A stretch of DNA of 64,000 nucleotides. Origin: Miltoncostaea marina. GTDB taxonomy: Bacteria; Actinomycetota; Thermoleophilia; Miltoncostaeales; Miltoncostaeaceae. The position numbers and the translations under genes were made by a program. Location of the stretch: positions 2,202,501 through 2,266,500 of the forward strand of contig NZ_CP064655.1 in NCBI RefSeq assembly GCF_018141525.1, read 5' to 3'. Shown piece by piece: positions 25,981-34,817 of this stretch (its first letter is position 1; each line of letters starts with the position of its first letter). The notes beneath the pieces were generated by a model. It did not search any database. It had not been told where the DNA came from and was given only the letters and a program-made list of their open reading frames with translations.

Positions 25981-27917
25981 CAGCCCTCCCGCCCGCGGCC
26001 GCCGACCGTCGCCGCCGCGCCCCCGGGCGCGGCGGTGCGGTGGAGCCTGTCGTACACGTCGCGGGCCACCTTCGCCGGGACCCCCGGGACCGCCTCCAGC
26101 TCCTCGCGGCTGGCGGCGAGGAAGCGGTCGGCGGAGCCGAAGTGGCGCAGGATCGCCGCCTTGCGTGCCGGGCCGACGCCGGGCAGGGCGTCGAGCACGC
26201 TCTCGGTCATCCCCCGCCCGCGGCGACCGCGGTGGTGGCGCAGCGCGAAGCGGTGGGCCTCGTCGCGCACGTGCTGGAGCACCCGCAGGGCCGACGAGCC
26301 CTCGTCGAGCAGCAGCGGCTCCGGGCGGCCCGGGCGGAAGACCTCCTCGCGCTGCTTCGCCAGGCTGACCACCGGCACGCCCCCGACGCCGGCCTCGCGC
26401 ATCCCGGCCATCGCGGCGGCGAGCTGGCCCTTGCCGCCGTCGATCACCACCAGGCCCGGGCGCGCCGCGAACGAGGGGTCGTCGCCCGGGTCGAGCAGGC
26501 GGGCGAAGCGCCGCCGCAGGGCCTCGCGCATGCGGGTGAAGTCGTCCGGGCCGCCCTCGTAGCGCATCGTGAAGGTGCGGTAGTGCGACTTGGCGGGCGC
26601 GCCGCCCTCGAAGACCACCATGGAGGCCACGGCGTAGGTCTCGCCCAGGTTCGAGATGTCGTAGCACTCGATGCGCGCCGGCGGGGCCGGCAGCCCCAGC
26701 CGCTCCTGCAGGTCGGCCAGCGCCTCGCGGCGGCGCCCGCGCGCCCGCTCGTGCTGCCGGCGGTCCTGGTCGAGCGCGAAGCGCGCGTTGCGCTCGGCCA
26801 TTTCGGCCAGCTTGCGCTTGTCGCCGCGGGCGGCCGCGCGCACCTCCACCCGGCTGCCGCGCCGGTCGCCCAGCAGGGCCTCGAGGTCCGCCGCCGCGCC
26901 GTCGGCGTCGCGGCCCACGATCACCAGCGACGGGATGGCCAGCGCCAGCGAGTAGTACTCGTAGGCGAACTGCACCAGCACCGTGCCCGGGTCGTCGTCG
27001 CCCATCGTGTCGAGGAAGAACGACTGGCGGTCCTGCAGCACGCCGTCGCGCACCTGCAGCACCTGCACGTTGGCCGAGTCGCCCTCCACCGCGATGCCGA
27101 GCACGTCGGCCGTGCCGACCGACTCGGCGGTCGCGAACTGGCGCTCCATCAGGTGCCGCACCGCGGTGAGCCGGTTGCGCACCGCGGCGGCCCGCTCGAA
27201 CTCCTGGGCTTCGGCGGCCGCGCGCATGTCGGCCTCGAGCTGGCGCTCCAGGCCCCGGTAGCGGCCCGACAGGAAGTCGGTGATCTGGTCGATCAGCGCC
27301 CGGTAGTCCTCCCGCGAGACGTAGCCCACGCACGGCGCCAGGCAGCGCTTGATGTGGTAGTCGAGGCACGGCACCCCGGACGGCCGCCCCGGCTCGCGGC
27401 CCTCGCAGGGGCGGCTCGGGAAGATCTTGTTGATCGCCTTCAAGGTCTCGCGCACCTTGTAGGCGTTGGAGAACGGGCCGAAGTAGACCCGGTCGCGCCG
27501 GTGCTTCTCGCGCGTGAAGTAGACCCGCGGGTACTCCTCGTCGAGGCTGATCCCGATGTAGGGATAGCTCTTGTCGTCGCGCAGCCGCACGTTGAACGGC
27601 GGGTGGTGGCGCTTCACGAGGTTGCCCTCGAGGATCAGCGCCTCGCTCTCCGAGCGGGTGAGGATCGTCTCCACGCGGGCGATCCGCTCGACCATCTCCA
27701 CGACCCGCGGGTGAAGGCCGTTGCGGGCACGCATCGGCCCGGGGCCGACCTCCTCGCCGGGGCGCAGGGGCGCCTGGAAGTAGGACAGCACCCGCTTGCG
27801 CAGCGACTTCGCCTTGCCGACGTACAGCACGCTGTCGGCCGCGTCGCGGTAGATGTAGACCCCCGGGCCCGCGGGGAGTCCCGCAAGCTGCTCGCGGAGG
27901 GGGCTGGTGTCGCTCAC
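25980..27917 (-). CDS. uvrC: Excinuclease ABC subunit C
   Basis: UvrC makes both incisions in nucleotide-excision repair. The 645-residue protein shows the GIY-YIG domain (GVYIYRDAADSVLYVGKAKSLRKRV, residues 19-43), a Cys-rich region typical of UvrC (CEGREPGRPSGVPCLDYHIKRCLAPC), the UVR-motif region (ERAAAVRNRLTAVRHLMERQ), the RNase-H-like domain with IECYDISNLGET, and a C-terminal HhH pair (LDALPGVGPARKAAIL). The start is GTG. It heads the uvrC-rapZ-yvcK group. Confidence 0.96.
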   Translation of the reverse strand: MSDTSPLREQLAGLPAGPGVYIYRDAADSVLYVGKAKSLRKRVLSYFQAPLRPGEEVGPGPMRARNGLHPRVVEMVERIARVETILTRSESEALILEGNLVKRHHPPFNVRLRDDKSYPYIGISLDEEYPRVYFTREKHRRDRVYFGPFSNAYKVRETLKAINKIFPSRPCEGREPGRPSGVPCLDYHIKRCLAPCVGYVSREDYRALIDQITDFLSGRYRGLERQLEADMRAAAEAQEFERAAAVRNRLTAVRHLMERQFATAESVGTADVLGIAVEGDSANVQVLQVRDGVLQDRQSFFLDTMGDDDPGTVLVQFAYEYYSLALAIPSLVIVGRDADGAAADLEALLGDRRGSRVEVRAAARGDKRKLAEMAERNARFALDQDRRQHERARGRRREALADLQERLGLPAPPARIECYDISNLGETYAVASMVVFEGGAPAKSHYRTFTMRYEGGPDDFTRMREALRRRFARLLDPGDDPSFAARPGLVVIDGGKGQLAAAMAGMREAGVGGVPVVSLAKQREEVFRPGRPEPLLLDEGSSALRVLQHVRDEAHRFALRHHRGRRGRGMTESVLDALPGVGPARKAAILRHFGSADRFLAASREELEAVPGVPAKVARDVYDRLHRTAAPGGAAATVGGRGREG

Positions 27918-28013
27918 CCCTCCCAGGATAGGCCGCGCCGCAAGCCGTCAGCCCGCGCCCCGCCGCCCCGGCCGGCCACCCCTGGCGCCCGGCCCGCGGC
28001 ATGCGGCAGCATC

Positions 28014-28844
28014 GTCCCCATCGCCCCCGCCGACCCCGAGCCCGAGCCCGAGTTCGAGGACCGCTTCGCGGGCGACGCGCTCGACCCCGCGAAGTGGATC
28101 CCCCACCACCTGCCCCACTGGAGCGGCCGCGAGCGGGCCGCCGCCCGCCACGAGCTGCGCGACGGCCGCCTGCGGCTGCGCATCGACGCCGACCGGCCGC
28201 CCTGGTGCCCCGAGCTCGACGGCGCGGTGCGCGTCTCCTCGCTGCAGACCGAGGTGTTCGCCGGCCCCCTCGGCGGCACCGTGGGCCAGCACCGCTTCCG
28301 CCCGGACGCGGTGGTGCGCGAGGAGCAGCCGCCGCGGCGCCTGTACACCCCGCACCGCGGCCGGGTGGCCGTGCGGGCCCGGGCGCTCCACGACCCGCGC
28401 GCGATGGTCGCCGTCTGGATGATCGGCTACGAGGACCGCCCCGAGCGCTCGGCCGAGATCTGCGTCTGCGAGATCTTCGGCCGCGACGTCGGCCCCGATC
28501 GCGCGCTCGTCGGCATGGGCGTCCACCCGTTCGGCGACCCCGCGATCACGGACGACTTCGCCAGGGTCGAGCTGCCGGTCGACGTCCGCGGGCTCCACGT
28601 CTACTCGGCCGACTGGGGCGCCGACGGGGTGATCTTCTCGGTCGACGGCGAGCCGGTCCGCACCGTCGGCCAGTCGCCGGACCACCCCATGCAGCTCATG
28701 CTCGGCATCTACGAGTTCCCGCCCGAGGGGGGCGAGGACGCCCGTCCGCCGGAGGCCTACCCGAAGGTGTTCGAGGTCGACTGGGTGCGAGGCTGGGCGC
28801 CGGAGCGCACCCGGCCCTCACGCGCCCGCGGCCCGACGACGTAG
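28014..28844 (+). CDS. GH16-like glycoside hydrolase/laminarinase-fold protein
   Basis: About 275 residues have the concanavalin-like GH16 layout: FEDRFAGDALDPAKWIPHH at the N-terminus, GRLRLRIDAD, VRARALHDPRAMVAVWMIG, SAEICVCEIFGRDVG at the catalytic-strand position, DDFARVELPVDV, and GLHVYSADWGADGVIFSVDGE near the end. The usual ExDxxE is only partly kept (EICVCEIF), so activity is uncertain. There is no signal peptide. No ATG, GTG or TTG precedes the domain in frame; GTC 28014 or ATC 28020 just after a CAGCAT hexamer are candidates. Its 3' end overlaps the CAP gene antisense by 88 bases. Confidence 0.6.
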   Translation, partial: VPIAPADPEPEPEFEDRFAGDALDPAKWIPHHLPHWSGRERAAARHELRDGRLRLRIDADRPPWCPELDGAVRVSSLQTEVFAGPLGGTVGQHRFRPDAVVREEQPPRRLYTPHRGRVAVRARALHDPRAMVAVWMIGYEDRPERSAEICVCEIFGRDVGPDRALVGMGVHPFGDPAITDDFARVELPVDVRGLHVYSADWGADGVIFSVDGEPVRTVGQSPDHPMQLMLGIYEFPPEGGEDARPPEAYPKVFEVDWVRGWAPERTRPSRARGPTT

Positions 28845-29677
28845 ACCATCACCGGCTGGACGACGCCCGTGTCGGGCCAGCGCAGCCGCATGGTCACGGT
28901 GCCGAGGCGGCGCGGCGCGGCGTAGACCAGCGCCGGCGTCAGCCGCCCCCGCGCGGGCCGGCGGCTCACCCTGAGGCCGCCGCCCGCCCGGCAGGCGCGG
29001 GGCGCCAGCGCCACCGTGCGGCCGGGGCGGACGCTCGCGACCAGCGTCGGGCAGACGCCGGTGCGCGGCGCGGCGACCGCCGAGAAGAGCTGCGACGCGG
29101 CGGACCCGGGCATGCCGGGCGCCGCGCCGGGCATGGCCGCCACGCCCGTGCCCACGAAGCGCCAGGCCGGCTGCTCGATGTTGCGGCGGTGCCCCGGCGA
29201 GGCCAGCCACGCCGCCAGGGCCGAGCGGGCGTCGAGCGGCGGCGCGGCCGCCGCGCGCATCAGCAGGTTCTCGTAGGCGTACCCGCTCGTGAAGCCGCAG
29301 GTCTGCGCCCGCGTCTGCGCCGTGCGCGACGGCGCGCGGCCGAGCCCGGGGTCGTCGTGGCCGCCGTACGCGCGCGCCAGCACGTCGCGCGCCTTCCACG
29401 CGGCGGCGCGCGCGAGCACCGGGTCCTCGCGCACCGGCCGCAGCCCCGTCGCGCGCCGGTGCCGGTTGACCTCGGCCAGCAGCTCGGCGCCCCAGCCGGG
29501 GTCGACGACCCCGGCAGGCAGGGCGGTCGGGCAGCCCAGGCGGCTGGCGTCGCGGGCCTGCGCCGCGTCGGGCGTGAGCGCCGCGCCGGCCAGGCCGGCG
29601 AGCGCCGCGGCGGCGACCGCGGGGAGGGTGCGTGCGACCACGGGCGCGACGGTACGCGCGCGCCGGCGCGACGTCAC
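28757..29677 (-). CDS. Secreted CAP/SCP-domain (PR-1-like) protein
   Basis: The protein has a signal peptide (RRRAR n-region, Ala/Leu core, cleavage near DAAQA) followed by a CAP domain: LLAEVNRHRRATGLRPVREDPVLARAAAWKARD, a His in YGGHDDPG, GYAYENLLM with the conserved Glu, and SPGHRRNIEQPAWRFVGTGVA. A C-terminal Ig-like beta domain of about 110 residues follows. GTG 29677 was chosen because it leaves a compact signal peptide; TTG 29713 is also open. It is last in the Tad-like gene group. Confidence 0.8.
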   Translation of the reverse strand: MTSRRRARTVAPVVARTLPAVAAAALAGLAGAALTPDAAQARDASRLGCPTALPAGVVDPGWGAELLAEVNRHRRATGLRPVREDPVLARAAAWKARDVLARAYGGHDDPGLGRAPSRTAQTRAQTCGFTSGYAYENLLMRAAAAPPLDARSALAAWLASPGHRRNIEQPAWRFVGTGVAAMPGAAPGMPGSAASQLFSAVAAPRTGVCPTLVASVRPGRTVALAPRACRAGGGLRVSRRPARGRLTPALVYAAPRRLGTVTMRLRWPDTGVVQPVMVYVVGPRAREGRVRSGAQPRTQSTSNTFG

Positions 29678-29699
29678 CCGCCGATCGGCCAGTCGGACC

Positions 29700-29969
29700 T
29701 CAGACGTCCTCAACGGTCACCTCGCCCCCCTCGTCGACCGAGATGATCGAGCGCTGCTCGCCGCCGAGGATCGCCAGGGCGATCCACACCAGGTCCCAGA
29801 GGCCGACGCTGAACAGGGTGATCAGCAGGTGCAGCACGTGGTTCGGGCGGCGGCCGCGGACCGTCACGGCGCCGCCGTCGTACCAGGCCTCGATGCGGGC
29901 CCCGCCCGCCACCTGCTCGCGCAGCGCCCGCGCCAGGGCGCGGCTGCGCGCGTCGGACGTCGCGGTCAC
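29700..29969 (-). CDS. Small single-TM protein
   Basis: This 89-residue protein has a soluble N-terminal half (ARALREQVAGGARIEAWYDGGAVTV) followed by one hydrophobic segment (NHVLHLLITLFSVGLWDLVWIALAIL) and an acidic C-terminus. The NHVLHLL...GLW pattern recurs in many small actinobacterial membrane proteins of unknown role. GTG 29969 overlaps the stop of the fusion hydrolase (GTGA). Confidence 0.7.
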   Translation of the reverse strand: MTATSDARSRALARALREQVAGGARIEAWYDGGAVTVRGRRPNHVLHLLITLFSVGLWDLVWIALAILGGEQRSIISVDEGGEVTVEDV

Positions 29970-31276
29970 ACGAACCTCCCATCGACGCGGATCAGGCGGA
30001 CGCCGTCGCCGTGCGGCCCGCCCCCGAGCGCCGCGACGCCGCCCGCGAGGGCGAGGACGCGCGCGACGTAGGCCTGGGTCTCCGGGTAGGGCGGCACGCC
30101 GCCGTGGCGGCGGACGGCCCCCGGCCCGGCGTTGTAGGCGGCCAGCGCGAGCGGCACGGAGCCGAACGCGCGCACGTGCCCGGCCAGCAGGCGCGCGGCC
30201 GCGGGGATCGCCTGGGCCGGGTCGAAGGGGTCGCGCAGGCCCATGCCCGACGCGGTCGCCGGCATGAACTGGGCGATGCCCCGCGCACCGGCGGCGCTGA
30301 CCGCCCGCGGGTCGAACCCCGACTCGGCGCGCAGCAGCGCCGCGAGCAGGGCGGGCTGCAGGCCGTGGGCCATCGCCGCCCGCAGCACCGGCTCGCGGTA
30401 GGGCGCGGGGACCCAGGCCGGCAGCGCGCCCGCCGCCCCCGCCGCGGAGGCGGCGTCGTCGCCACGGGGGCCCGCGGCCGCGCCGGCCCCGCAGCCCGGG
30501 AGGTAGCCCCAGTGCCAGGGCTCCCAGGAGTAGCGCTGCGCGAAGCCGAAGCGGGCGCCGTTGCGGGCCAGCCAGGCGTGGGCGGCGCCGCCGCCCGCCA
30601 TGTTGAGGTCGAGCTCCGTGGCGTCGCGGTGGCGGCTGCGGCCCGGGGGCGCCACCCAGCGCGGGTCGGGGTGGCGCCGGAAGAGCACCGCCTGCTCCGC
30701 GTCGCTGCGGAAGCCGCTCGTCACCACGAGGTCGACGCCGTCGGCCCGGGCGGCCGCGTCCATGAGGTCGAACGCGGCCGCCACGGCCGGGCAGACGGGG
30801 CGGCCGTCGCGGTACACCAGCGGCCCCGCGTAGCCGCCGCCGCCCGCCCGGCCGGTGCGGCCGTCGCCGAGCGTGCCGGCCACCACCAGGCCCGCGCGCG
30901 CGACGGCCCGGGCGCGCGTGCCCGCCGGGCCCGGCGCGCCGACGACGACCTCGACGGCCACGGGCGGCCATGCGGCGCCCGGCAGGCTGAGCCGCTCCAG
31001 GCGGGCGCCCGAGCCCGTCGCGGCGTCGGCGGCCGCCGCCCACAGTCGCCGGCGCAGCGCCGCGGCCGTCCCCGGGCCGTCGGCCGCCGCCCGGCCGAGC
31101 TCCGCCCGCAGCGCCCGGGCCGCGGAGAGGGCGGCCAGGTCGGCGGCGGTCTGGGCGCGGGCCGCCGCGAGCTGCGCGCGGCCGAGCGCGAAGGCGCCGA
31201 CCGCGCCGGCGAGCAGCAGCGCCGCCAGGGCCAGCACGAGCGGCGTGGCGGCGCCGCCCTGGTGGTTCCGCCTCAC
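29966..31276 (-). CDS. Pseudopilin-anchored M15 peptidase-lytic transglycosylase fusion
   Basis: Three modules are read in one 436-residue frame. Residues 1-60 are a TadE/TadG-like (Rv3654c-type) N-terminus: RRNHQGGAATP, a hydrophobic helix and TAADLAALSAARAL. Residues about 160-270 are a VanY-type M15 carboxypeptidase: VTSGFRSDAEQAVLF, the zinc motif SRHRDATELDLN and EPWHWGY. Residues about 300-420 are an SLT/GEWL lytic transglycosylase: LLRAESGFDPRAVSAAGARGIAQFMPAT with catalytic Glu, and ALAAYNAGPGAVRRHGG. It is GTGA-coupled to TadE-like genes upstream. It may be a membrane-tethered wall-remodelling enzyme for pilus passage (inference). Confidence 0.85.
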   Translation of the reverse strand: MRRNHQGGAATPLVLALAALLLAGAVGAFALGRAQLAAARAQTAADLAALSAARALRAELGRAAADGPGTAAALRRRLWAAAADAATGSGARLERLSLPGAAWPPVAVEVVVGAPGPAGTRARAVARAGLVVAGTLGDGRTGRAGGGGYAGPLVYRDGRPVCPAVAAAFDLMDAAARADGVDLVVTSGFRSDAEQAVLFRRHPDPRWVAPPGRSRHRDATELDLNMAGGGAAHAWLARNGARFGFAQRYSWEPWHWGYLPGCGAGAAAGPRGDDAASAAGAAGALPAWVPAPYREPVLRAAMAHGLQPALLAALLRAESGFDPRAVSAAGARGIAQFMPATASGMGLRDPFDPAQAIPAAARLLAGHVRAFGSVPLALAAYNAGPGAVRRHGGVPPYPETQAYVARVLALAGGVAALGGGPHGDGVRLIRVDGRFV

Positions 31277-31551
31277 GGCGTGCGCACCCGGGCGCGGGCG
31301 CGGACCGCCATGCGCCCGGCGCCGGGGACGAGCCGGGGCACGGGCACGGCGGCCGCCACGTCGGCGCGGCCGCCGGGGGCGGCCGTCGCCCCCAGGGCCG
31401 CGGCCCGGACGCGCCCCTGCGCCTCGAGCCCGGCGCCCAGCACCGCGGCGAGCTGCAGGGCGAGCAGGGCCACGAGCACGAGCAGCGGCAGCAGGGCGAG
31501 CGCCTCCACCGCCGCCTGGCCGCGCTGGCGCGCCGCGCGGGCCGGCGTCAC
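31273..31551 (-). CDS. TadE-like pseudopilin
   Basis: The 92-residue protein begins TPARAARQRGQAAVEALALLPLLVLVALLALQ. This is the TadE-like motif G-x-x-x-V-E plus hydrophobic helix, followed by a small beta domain. The GTG start overlaps the previous gene's stop and its stop overlaps the next start (both GTGA). No TadA ATPase or TadB/C platform gene lies in the window. Confidence 0.8.
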   Translation of the reverse strand: MTPARAARQRGQAAVEALALLPLLVLVALLALQLAAVLGAGLEAQGRVRAAALGATAAPGGRADVAAAVPVPRLVPGAGRMAVRARARVRTP

Positions 31552-31907
31552 GGCCCCCCGCCCCCGGCGGCGGTGGCCGACGCGGAGACGTGGAACCGCG
31601 GCACGAGCGGCAGCAGCCGCGGCACGGGCAGCCGCACGCGCACCCGCGCCGGCGCGCCCGCGGCGGTCACGGCCTGGACGCGGGCCCCGCCGGCGTGCCG
31701 CCCGGGCAGCGCGGCGCGGGCGGCCGCCTCGGCCGGCGCGCCCACCTCGGCGGCCCGCGCGCCGGCGCGCGCCGCGCCGCCGGCGAGCGTCCACAGGGAG
31801 CCGGCGAGGACGATCTGCGCCACCACCAGCGCGGCGAGGACCACGGCCGGCAGCAGGGCGACCAGCTCGACCGCCGCCTGCCCCCGTGGTGCCCGTCGCC
31901 CCGTCAT
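31548..31907 (-). CDS. TadE-like pseudopilin
   Basis: The 119-residue protein has the N-terminal TadE signature RGQAAVELVALLPAVVLAALVVAQIVL and an Ala-rich extracytoplasmic part. It is the first of three consecutive Tad-like membrane-anchored proteins that overlap by four bases. It probably localises to the membrane or a Flp-type pilus tip. Confidence 0.8.
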   Translation of the reverse strand: MTGRRAPRGQAAVELVALLPAVVLAALVVAQIVLAGSLWTLAGGAARAGARAAEVGAPAEAAARAALPGRHAGGARVQAVTAAGAPARVRVRLPVPRLLPLVPRFHVSASATAAGGGGP

Positions 31908-32004
31908 GGGACGACGCTAGGGGCGGCCCCCGTGACGGGTCAGCGCGCGGACGTGCCGGGGGCGTGCCGGGATCGTGCAGGCGGCCGGCACGCCGCCCCC
32001 GCCC

Positions 32005-32373
32005 CTACCGGAAGCGGCGGCTCTCCCGGACGACCCAGACGATCACCAGCACCAGCACGGCGATCAGCGCCAGCACGCCGAGCGGCGTGAGCCGGTCCGA
32101 CAGCAGCGGGAAGCCCAGCAGCAGCAGCAGGACGATGCCGACGCCGCAGGCGATGATCACCCACCGCTGCCACGGCTTCAGCACCAGCCAGGCGAGCTCG
32201 TTCTGGCGGAAGTAGTTGTAGGCGAAGGCGATGATCGCCGCCGCGAAGAGGATCTGGATGATGAGGGCGCCGGAGTCGGCGGTGGCGCCGAACCCCTCCT
32301 GCGAGACGAAGACCAGGCCGGCGATCGCGGCGATGATCAGCCCGTTCCGGACGCCGACCCAGTTGATCCTCAT
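32005..32373 (-). CDS. Four-TM membrane protein
   Basis: The 122-residue protein has about four hydrophobic segments (GLIIAAIAGLVFVS, IIQILFAAAIIAFAY, WVIIACGVGIVLLLLLG, LGVLALIAVLVLVIVWVV) and a basic C-terminus. No family is recognised. ATG 32373 overlaps the thrS stop (ATGA), so it is expressed with thrS. Confidence 0.75.
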   Translation of the reverse strand: MRINWVGVRNGLIIAAIAGLVFVSQEGFGATADSGALIIQILFAAAIIAFAYNYFRQNELAWLVLKPWQRWVIIACGVGIVLLLLLGFPLLSDRLTPLGVLALIAVLVLVIVWVVRESRRFR

Positions 32374-34283
32374 GGGGCGGCCGACGACTGCGCCTCGGCG
32401 GCGAGCCAGTCCGCGAGCTCGCCGAGCGGCATGGTGCCGCGGTCGCCGCCGTGGCGGGCCCGCACCGACGCCGTGCCGGCGTCGGCCTCGGTGTCGCCGA
32501 CCACCAGCAGGAACGGCACCTTGTCGAGCTCGCCGTCGCGGATGCGGCGGCCGACCGAGCCGGAGCGGCCGTCGACCTCGGCCCGCAGGCCGCGCTCGCG
32601 CAGCCGGGTGCGGACGGCCTCGGCGTAGGGCGCGTGGCGGTCGGCCACCGGCAGCACCCGCGCCTGCTCGGGCGCGAGCCAGAGCGGGAAGTCGCCGCCG
32701 GTGTTCTCGATCAGGATGCCGAGGAAGCGCTCGAGCGACCCGGTGATCGCGCGGTGGATCATCACCGGGCGCTCCTCCGTGTCGTCGGCCGTCGTGTAGG
32801 TCAGGTCGAAGCGCTCGGGGAAGTTGAAGTCGAGCTGGCAGGTGCCGAGCTGCCAGGCGCGGCCCATGACGTCGGTGACCTCGAAGTCGATCTTGGGGCC
32901 GTAGAAGGCGCCGTCGCCCTCCTTGATGCCGTAGGGCCGGTCGCCGAGCGCGTTGCGCAGCGCCTCCTCGGCGGCCTCCCACATCTCGGGGGTGCCGACG
33001 GCCTTCTCGGGCTTCGTGGAGAGCTTGAGGTCGACGCGCTCGAAGCCGAAGCGGCGGTAGAAGCGGTCGGTGAGCGCCAGCACCGCGCGCACCTCGTCCT
33101 GGACCTGGTCGAGGCGGCAGAAGACGTGGGCATCGTCCTGGGTGAACGCCCGCACCCGGAACAGGCCGTGCAGCACGCCCGACAGCTCGTGGCGGTGCAC
33201 GTGGCCGAACTCGGCGAAGCGCAGCGGCAGCTCGCGGTAGGAGTGGCGCCGGCTGCGGTAGACCAGGCAGGCCCCGGGGCAGTTCATCGGCTTGATCGCG
33301 AACCGCTGGTCCTCGACCTCCGCGAAGTACATGTTGTCGCGGTAGTGGTCCCAGTGGCCGCTGATCTTCCAGAGCTCGTCCGAGAGCATCGTGGGCGTCT
33401 GGATCTCGTCGTAGCCCATGGTCTCGAGCTCGTCGCGCACCGCCGCCTTGATGCCGTTCACGACGGTCATCCCGCGCGGGAGGAAGAAGGGGAACCCGGG
33501 GCCGTAGTCGTCGAAGTGGAAGAGGCCGAGGTCGCGGCCCAGCCGGCGGTGGTCGCGCGCGCGGGCCTGCTCGAGCCGCTCCAGGTGGGCGTCGAGGTCG
33601 GCCTTCGATGTGAAGGCCGTGGCGTAGAGGCGGGTGAGCTGCGGGTTCTTCTCGCTGCCGCGCCAGTACGCGCCGGCCACCGACAGCAGCTTGACCGGGC
33701 CGATGCGGCCGGTGTCCTGCACGTGCGGGCCGCGGCAGAGGTCGACGAAGTCGCGCTGGCGGTAGAGCGAGACCGTCTCCTCGCCCTGGCGGGCGAGCTC
33801 CTCGACCTGGTCGACCTTGTAGGTGTCGTCCCGCTCGGCGAAGTAGGCGCGCGCGTCGTCGATCGACATCACGCTGCGCGCGAACGGCGCCTTGGCGGAG
33901 CGGATGCGGGCGATCTCGGCCTCGATGGCCGGGAAGTCCTCCTCGGTGAGGGGCCGCGGCAGCTCGAAGTCGTAGTAGAAGCCGTCCTCGATGGGCGGGC
34001 CGAAGCCCAGCCTGGCGCCGGGGATGACGGCCCCGACCGCCTCCGCCGTGACGTGCGCCGCTGAGTGGCGCATCACGTACAGGTAGTCGTCGCCGCTCTT
34101 CGGCGTGACGATCGTGATCGCGTCGCCGTCGGCGAGCGGGAGCGCCAGGTCGCGGATCTCGTCGCCCACGCGGACGGCGACCGCGGCCTTCGCGAGGCCG
34201 GGCCCGATGGCGGCGGCGGCGTCGTGTCCTGTGGCGCCCTCCGGCAGCTCCAGCCGGGTGCCGTCGGGGAGGGTCACGTGCAT
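32370..34283 (-). CDS. threonyl thrS: Threonyl-tRNA synthetase
   Basis: This class II synthetase has 637 residues. The TGS domain is at the N-terminus (MHVTLPDGTRLELPEGAT), and the editing SAD domain contains MRHSAAHVTAEAV and the motif GFYYDFELP. The catalytic core has motif 2-like RFAEFGHVHRHELSGVLHGLFRVRAFTQDDAH and the zinc Cys in IKPMNCPGACLVY, and motif 3 is RPVMIHRAITGSLERFLGILIE. The anticodon domain is last. ATG 34283 was chosen because it opens the TGS domain. TACAGT nine bases upstream suggests a leaderless transcript. Confidence 0.97.
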   Translation of the reverse strand: MHVTLPDGTRLELPEGATGHDAAAAIGPGLAKAAVAVRVGDEIRDLALPLADGDAITIVTPKSGDDYLYVMRHSAAHVTAEAVGAVIPGARLGFGPPIEDGFYYDFELPRPLTEEDFPAIEAEIARIRSAKAPFARSVMSIDDARAYFAERDDTYKVDQVEELARQGEETVSLYRQRDFVDLCRGPHVQDTGRIGPVKLLSVAGAYWRGSEKNPQLTRLYATAFTSKADLDAHLERLEQARARDHRRLGRDLGLFHFDDYGPGFPFFLPRGMTVVNGIKAAVRDELETMGYDEIQTPTMLSDELWKISGHWDHYRDNMYFAEVEDQRFAIKPMNCPGACLVYRSRRHSYRELPLRFAEFGHVHRHELSGVLHGLFRVRAFTQDDAHVFCRLDQVQDEVRAVLALTDRFYRRFGFERVDLKLSTKPEKAVGTPEMWEAAEEALRNALGDRPYGIKEGDGAFYGPKIDFEVTDVMGRAWQLGTCQLDFNFPERFDLTYTTADDTEERPVMIHRAITGSLERFLGILIENTGGDFPLWLAPEQARVLPVADRHAPYAEAVRTRLRERGLRAEVDGRSGSVGRRIRDGELDKVPFLLVVGDTEADAGTASVRARHGGDRGTMPLGELADWLAAEAQSSAAP

Positions 34284-34292
34284 CGGGGTCGC

Positions 34293-34298
34293 ACTGTA
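34293..34298 (-). promoter_or_regulatory. Putative -10 of a leaderless thrS promoter
   Basis: On the minus strand TACAGT lies nine bases before the thrS ATG, the same spacing as TATAGG before the radical SAM gene. No clear -35 or T-box leader is seen; there is too little space for a T-box riboswitch. Confidence 0.35.
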
Positions 34299-34343
34299 GC
34301 CGACCCGCTTGTCGCGGTGGCGCGGCGCCGCGATGATCCGGCG

Positions 34344-34817
34344 ATGCTGTCGCGGTTCCTCTACGACCCGTCGGGCCGCGTGCGCGTGCGCCGCATGATC
34401 CCGGTGGTCGGGGTCTGCCTGGCCTTCGCGATCTTCGGCAGCTTCCTGCTGGTGCTGACGCCGATGCTGAGCGAGCACGAGGGCGTGCGCACCCTGTGGG
34501 TGCTGTTCTCGATCTTCCTGCTCAAGTTCCCGCTCATCGCGCTGCTGTCGTGGTTCATCCTGCGCCACTTCGAGTGGCCGGTGAAGCCGCCGAAGTGGAG
34601 CGACCCGGAGGCGCGCGAGATCCTCGCCTACCTGCTGGCCGAGGCCGACCGGGTGCAGGGGCGGCCGGACGCCGCCGCGCGCCTCGCGTACCTGCAGCGC
34701 GAGGCCTGGAACGTGGCCGACCGCGTGGGCGGCGACGTCAAGATCGACGCGGTCGACGTGGCGGTGCGCATCGACGGGATGGCCGCCCGCCGGCGCGCCC
34801 GGCGCCCGGCGCGGTAG
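34344..34817 (+). CDS. Two-TM membrane protein of unknown function
   Basis: The 157-residue protein has two hydrophobic helices (IPVVGVCLAFAIFGSFLLVLTP and TLWVLFSIFLLKFPLIALLSWFIL). A cytoplasmic helical domain follows (DPEAREILAYLLAEADRVQGRPDAAARLAYLQREAWNVAD). No family is recognised. Its stop shares a base with the next gene's GTG (TAGTG), so the two are probably co-translated. It diverges from thrS. Confidence 0.7.
   Translation: MLSRFLYDPSGRVRVRRMIPVVGVCLAFAIFGSFLLVLTPMLSEHEGVRTLWVLFSIFLLKFPLIALLSWFILRHFEWPVKPPKWSDPEAREILAYLLAEADRVQGRPDAAARLAYLQREAWNVADRVGGDVKIDAVDVAVRIDGMAARRRARRPAR

Noticed and set aside
31900..32005. Extra gene between the TadE-like and four-TM genes
   Set aside because: About 100 bases with no frame that has both a start and a plausible RBS; nothing seen.
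34283..34400. T-box leader upstream of thrS
   Set aside because: The intergenic space is about 60 bases and has no specifier stem or antiterminator; a leaderless start fits better.
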